From the NCBI RefSeq assembly GCF_009497895.1, contig NZ_CP033116.1:3224001-3288000 (forward strand): 64,000 nucleotides of DNA, in the 5' to 3' direction. The stretch is from Halopseudomonas pelagia. GTDB lineage: Bacteria; Pseudomonadota; Gammaproteobacteria; Pseudomonadales; Pseudomonadaceae. Made by a program: the position numbers and the translations under genes. The first letter of the stretch is position 1; every line of letters starts with the position of its first letter. The notes under the pieces are model-generated. The model searched no databases. It was not told where the DNA came from and was given only the letters and a program-made list of their open reading frames with translations. Positions 60,039-64,000 of this stretch are shown in pieces.

Positions 60039-62663
60039 ATGGCAAGCATTCATTCGGAGTACCACCGCTTCATTTCACACTTGATGCAACGAGAGGTGCA
60101 CGACGACGTTCGCCGGCTCGCGCACTTGATACTCAACCATTTGCAGCCACTTTCGGAGGTCGGTTCCGCGCGCCGCGGACGGTCAACGCGCCTCGCTCCG
60201 CTGGCGGTGACGCATCTGGCGCAGATACCTGTCGCGTACGGCGGGGATGCTGGCGGGCCTGAAGCCGGTCCAGCTCTGGGTCGCCTGCATCAGCTTGAAG
60301 TGGGACCCTTTCGCGGGTTCATGCGGCAGGAAACATTCGATCTCAGCCATGACATCACCCTGGTCTACGGTGCCAACGGTACCGGCAAGAGCAGTTTCTG
60401 CGAGGCGCTGGAACTGGCGATGCTCGGCACTATCAGCGAGGCGCAGGTTAAGAGGGTGGACCAGCGCAACTACTGCAACAACGCGCGCCTGCGCCGCCAT
60501 GTCGCCCCAGTGCTCTCGGTTAGGGGGGCAGACGAAGTCGAGGTCGTGCAGCCAAAAGAGTCTGAGTACCGCTTCTGCTTCATCGAAAAGAACCGCCTCG
60601 ACGACTTTGCTCGCATCGCAGCACGGACCCCTGGCGATCAACGACAGCTCATCGCAACCTTGTTCGGCGTAGATCAGTTCAGCGAGTTCGTGCGCGGCTT
60701 CAATCCTTTGCTCGATCAGGACCTCATGCTAATCGGGGCCCAGGCTTCTCAACTGGCACAGCGTCGCCTGCAACTGGCGAACTCTGAACAAACGATCACT
60801 GACTATCCGCAAAAGATCGCAGGGATCGAGGCTCTAGAGCACGCTCTAGCACAGCGCATGTCGCCTGGTGCGACGTACCTGGGCTGTGTCGAATGGTTGC
60901 TTGGCACCCCGCAACAACAGGGACGACTGCCGTATGTACAAGCCCAGCTCGATGCGGTTCCGCCTGCCATCCACGAGGTAACCCAGGCCAAGCTGCAGGC
61001 ACTGCTGGCAGAGTCCTACCGTCTCCAGGGCCTGTGGCAGGAATCTTCCGGGCAGCTCGCGAGCCGCGCCGGCGAAGTGTCGTATGCCAAGCTCTACGAG
61101 GCGGTGCTGGCCTTAGCCGACGGGGCAACGGCTTGTCCTGCCTGCGGGACAGGGCTGGCCAATGTGGCTCAAGACCCTTTCGCCAAAGCGCGCGCTGGCC
61201 TGGAGCAACTTGCACAACTGGCCGACCTTCAGCAGCACGAAGCCAGCCTTCGGACTCAGTTGAGTGAGGCAGTGCGAGGACTATGGGACGAGATGCGTCG
61301 CGTGCTCGCGGTTGCTGCGAACATATGCCCTGCGGAACTACAGGCGGCGGGCCTGCCTGTGCTGCCTGCCACCGCGGCAGGCAACTGGCTGGGCGCCTGG
61401 GTTGATGTTGAGCGGTGCGCCTGGAACGCTCTGCTGCAGATCGCCGAAATCATCGGACGCATGGACGCGCAAGCTCGCGAAGTGCATGACCAACGCGGCA
61501 CATTGGCCCAGGAGCGGGACAGGTTGGACCTGTATCGGTTGGAGATCGAACGCCTGCGAACGATGCGCACGACGGCGGATCAGGAACTGGCCGCAGCCCG
61601 CCAGACAGTGGCCCTGTTCGACGAGGTGAATCGCGAACTGATCCAAGCCGTCGCAGCAGAAGTGCCGGTGGTGGCGCACCATCAGCGGATCAAGGCCGCC
61701 TACGACAGTTTTCTGCCAGAGATCCAGGCCTATTTGGCCGCACTGCCGGGTGCGCTACTTCAAGGCTTGGGGGAACAAGCCCGCAATCTGTACAACGCAT
61801 TCAATCGTGGTGATCCGCCCAGCGACCTGTTGCATGCGCTGTGGCTTCCGGTGGCAGAGAACGGCAAGATCGAGGTGGAGTTTGCCGGAGAACCGGGCGT
61901 GCGCTATGACGCGCTGATCGTCTTCAGCGAAGGACATATCAAGTGCTTGGGCCTTGCGATTCTGCTGGCGAAGAACATTGCACAAGGCTGCCCCGTGGTC
62001 ATCTTCGATGACGTGGTTAACGCGATCGACGATGACCATCGCGATGGTATTTGGCGCACTTTTTTCGAAGACGGTCTATTGGACGGAAAGCAAGTCATTC
62101 TGACTTCGCATGCAGAAGAGTTTCTGCATCGGATCCAGCAGGAGCTGGGCGCGCAGCGCTCCGCGGCCATAAAGCGCTACAAGTTCTTGCCGCATAATGG
62201 CGAACATGAGTTGCGTGTCGACACCGCCCCGCCAACAAAAAATTACGTCCTGCTGGCCCAGCAGGCATTGGCGGATGACGAGAAGCGCGAAGCGCTACGT
62301 CAAGCGCGACCCGCTCTGGAGAGCCTGACAGATCGCATCTGGATCTGGCTGGGTCGTCGCACCGATGGGCGCATTGAACTCAAGCTCGGGGGACCACGCT
62401 CGCCTTGGGAGCTAAATAACAAATGCGCCAAGCTGCGGTCAGCTGTTAACCGCACCACACATCAGTATGCTGGCTCCACAGAAATCGTTGTTGCCCTAGA
62501 CCGCCTGCTAGGAATAGGTCCGGGAAGTATAGAGTGGGGTTATCTCAACAGCGGTGTGCATGACTCGCAGCGCGACCACGAATTCGACCGTGCCACCGTA
62601 CGAACAATTGTGGAATCTGTCACGGCATTGGACGCGGCGTTAGAGGCACTTATTACTCGCTAA
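60039..62663 (+). CDS. SMC/Rad50-like ATPase with a CxxC hook
   Basis: This 874-residue protein starts behind AGAGGG. After a 90-residue N-terminal extension, an ABC-type head begins (LEVGPFRGFMRQETFDL) with Walker A GANGTGKSS near 111. A coiled arm follows with a single CPAC motif (TACPACGTGL) near 367, as in the zinc hook of Rad50. A second arm leads to the signature FSEGHIKCLGLAILLA near 630, Walker B CPVVIFDDVVNAID near 653 and switch His in LTSHAEEF. A C-terminal extension of about 170 residues follows. It is probably a two-gene module with the DUF3800 protein. No anticodon-nuclease motif was found. Confidence 0.85.
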   Translation: MASIHSEYHRFISHLMQREVHDDVRRLAHLILNHLQPLSEVGSARRGRSTRLAPLAVTHLAQIPVAYGGDAGGPEAGPALGRLHQLEVGPFRGFMRQETFDLSHDITLVYGANGTGKSSFCEALELAMLGTISEAQVKRVDQRNYCNNARLRRHVAPVLSVRGADEVEVVQPKESEYRFCFIEKNRLDDFARIAARTPGDQRQLIATLFGVDQFSEFVRGFNPLLDQDLMLIGAQASQLAQRRLQLANSEQTITDYPQKIAGIEALEHALAQRMSPGATYLGCVEWLLGTPQQQGRLPYVQAQLDAVPPAIHEVTQAKLQALLAESYRLQGLWQESSGQLASRAGEVSYAKLYEAVLALADGATACPACGTGLANVAQDPFAKARAGLEQLAQLADLQQHEASLRTQLSEAVRGLWDEMRRVLAVAANICPAELQAAGLPVLPATAAGNWLGAWVDVERCAWNALLQIAEIIGRMDAQAREVHDQRGTLAQERDRLDLYRLEIERLRTMRTTADQELAAARQTVALFDEVNRELIQAVAAEVPVVAHHQRIKAAYDSFLPEIQAYLAALPGALLQGLGEQARNLYNAFNRGDPPSDLLHALWLPVAENGKIEVEFAGEPGVRYDALIVFSEGHIKCLGLAILLAKNIAQGCPVVIFDDVVNAIDDDHRDGIWRTFFEDGLLDGKQVILTSHAEEFLHRIQQELGAQRSAAIKRYKFLPHNGEHELRVDTAPPTKNYVLLAQQALADDEKREALRQARPALESLTDRIWIWLGRRTDGRIELKLGGPRSPWELNNKCAKLRSAVNRTTHQYAGSTEIVVALDRLLGIGPGSIEWGYLNSGVHDSQRDHEFDRATVRTIVESVTALDAALEALITR

Positions 62664-62729
62664 TTGGATTGCGCCGCTCTTTTTGCTTTAACGATTTATC
62701 TCAACCTCCAGGCTAGGCAGTGCAGAATC

Positions 62730-63518
62730 TTAAGCAGGAGGAAGGACTGAAGAATACATCGGGCCTGTGTAGTTGATCGGTTCCCCGTTTATTTCCTCGG
62801 CCATTCGATTTTTCGCGTCCATCCAAGCCTGAAATACTTCGACACGCTCGTGGATTAGGGGGTGATTATCGGTTGATGCCGCTGTCAGAAACGCAATCGC
62901 CTGGCCCACCTCGACACAAGCCAACAATGCAAAATTTACATACCAGCTATTCCGACCATAAACGCCAGTCAGCTCAAAACCATGCAAGTCCTCACCAATC
63001 GACCCGGTGTCCTTCAAGTGATCAATCACTGATTTTCGGTTAGGGTGAGCGCCAAAGTCGATCGAAGCGTCGTAGTAGGCCTGTACGTACTCGGCCATTC
63101 CTGAATTGATCGCCTTGAGCTCTTTCACAGCCTTCGCCACGGTGAACGCGTCCCGGCAATCTTTATGAGCGGTCTTGGAAGCATGCCGCTGAAACCAGAT
63201 GTCGGCCTTCTTCTCGTCACGAGCAATGATGAATGCATAGCATGCCGATTCAAGCGCAGTGCGAGTAATCGGAAACGTTGACACTACATGGCCAGACAGC
63301 GCTTGGCGGACACCGCTCAGGAGCATGGTGTAAGAGTTCATCACCAGCACGCCGGCTGTTGGGCTCGCGTTAAACTCACGGCCGAAGATCTCTTCTTGGA
63401 ATATCCGATCCATCTGGTCAACCAAGTACATCAACTGAGGAGGCTCAGCTGCGTGATCCTGCGCGTTCTCGAGAGTTGCTACTAGGTAGTCCTGCAGGGT
63501 ACCTGCATTGAATTTCAT
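62730..63518 (-). CDS. Hypothetical helical protein
   Basis: I do not recognise a family with confidence. The 262 residues are mainly helical, with FPITRTALESACYAFIIARDE and a later DFGAHPNRKSVIDHL. That pair loosely recalls DUF5677-like proteins, in which an R...E helix is followed by an HP motif. There is no signal peptide or clear membrane segment. It is convergent with the SMC-like gene (66 bp apart). Confidence 0.55.
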   Translation of the reverse strand: MKFNAGTLQDYLVATLENAQDHAAEPPQLMYLVDQMDRIFQEEIFGREFNASPTAGVLVMNSYTMLLSGVRQALSGHVVSTFPITRTALESACYAFIIARDEKKADIWFQRHASKTAHKDCRDAFTVAKAVKELKAINSGMAEYVQAYYDASIDFGAHPNRKSVIDHLKDTGSIGEDLHGFELTGVYGRNSWYVNFALLACVEVGQAIAFLTAASTDNHPLIHERVEVFQAWMDAKNRMAEEINGEPINYTGPMYSSVLPPA

Positions 63519-64000
63519 GATGCTTCGTCCATGTACGCAAAATTAAGGCGATAGGATTACAATACACGAAGCATCGTCCTGCGAAATTGGTTTTTTGGCA
63601 ATTGTGAGCTCATGTTGGGGCGGCTCGTCGCTCTAGAAGGCATCGAGGTCGATACTCAGCTTGCACATTGGCCGGTAAGCCTGCAGAGCCCGCCATCGGA
63701 GCAACGTCCGGTCCTATGCTGACGCGCCCGTGATGATCGTCAAAAGGCAGAGCGCTTCCAAGATACCAGCAGCTCCCGCCTAGCCTGCTCTGTAGTAAGC
63801 CCAAGCGTAATGGGGACAGGTTGATGCAAACCAGATCGTCCGTTTCTGAACGGTTCGTTTCGGCGCCTACAGGTAGGAACCGGCCAAAAGCGCCCATTGA
63901 CTAAAACCTGGACTTGCCCAGCATTCAATAACGGTAACTATTATAGTAGTTAATGCCGGACAGCACCTTCCTCGTCGATCAAGCGTTCGCCCCTCCTTGC
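63519..64000. other. Right-edge stretch without a confident gene
   Basis: Several short minus-strand frames of up to about 95 codons overlap at 63610-63928, but none has a recognisable domain or clear ribosome site. The integrase or transposase that moved the island, and the 5' half of the original ttcA, are not here and should lie further right. Confidence 0.4.

Noticed and set aside
60039..62663. The SMC-like ATPase as RloC, an anticodon nuclease with a zinc hook.
   Set aside because: I could not find the PrrC/RloC nuclease motif in the C-terminal region, and a separate DUF3800 protein is the likelier effector.
63610..63928. Short minus-strand frames as an integrase fragment.
   Set aside because: No tyrosine- or serine-recombinase motif is visible, and the frames overlap each other without support.

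Overview
The window is a gammaproteobacterial chromosome segment from the Pseudomonadaceae. The evidence is a run of Pseudomonas-type genes: an OprD porin, an atu acyclic-terpene cluster, DUF2058 and DUF2897 proteins, and a ptx phosphite operon whose dehydrogenase matches the Pseudomonas stutzeri enzyme at every catalytic position. A Halopseudomonas or P. stutzeri-like host is a guess from gene content. No rRNA, tRNA or CRISPR array was seen.

Positions 1-36565 read as ordinary, fairly GC-rich chromosome. In order they hold an RND efflux operon cut by the left edge with a divergent TetR regulator; dsdA; small conserved proteins and a retropepsin-like protease; atuR facing atuABCDEF, which encode geranyl-CoA carboxylase and the steps around it; a chemoreceptor; an Na+/H+ antiporter; an FMN reductase; an OprD porin; a pair of long inverted-repeat elements; an ammonium transporter; an EAL protein; a PepSY-PepSY-response regulator-histidine kinase operon; a patatin lipase; a CPBP protease; and ptxABCDE (phosphite uptake and oxidation) behind a three-unit Pho box. 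An NlpC/P60 lipoprotein, a Tag-like glycosylase and the 3' part of ttcA follow.

At about 36565 the chromosomal ttcA is cut inside its PP-loop codons and a lower-GC mosaic island begins. The island runs to the right edge and its far end is not in the window. It opens with a complete, diverged ttcA that can replace the broken gene. It then carries a DUF6957-like gene, an SF1 helicase, a HAD protein, a PPP-type phosphatase, an operon of a giant NERD/double-kinase/SF1-helicase protein with a 483-residue partner, a REase-STAND NTPase resembling Avs antiphage sensors, and an intact DUF3800 plus SMC-like ATPase pair. This looks like a defence island.

Three large island genes are each split by a different insertion sequence: IS21 family at 39983-42620, an IS407-group IS3 element at 48027-49223, and a second IS3-family element at 56394-57614. 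Each has intact target duplications (5, 4 and 3 bp). Removing the element and one duplication copy restores a single frame in every case, giving proteins of 637, 1659 and about 1573 residues. The insertions are therefore precise and probably recent. The DUF3800-SMC pair is the main intact candidate system left.
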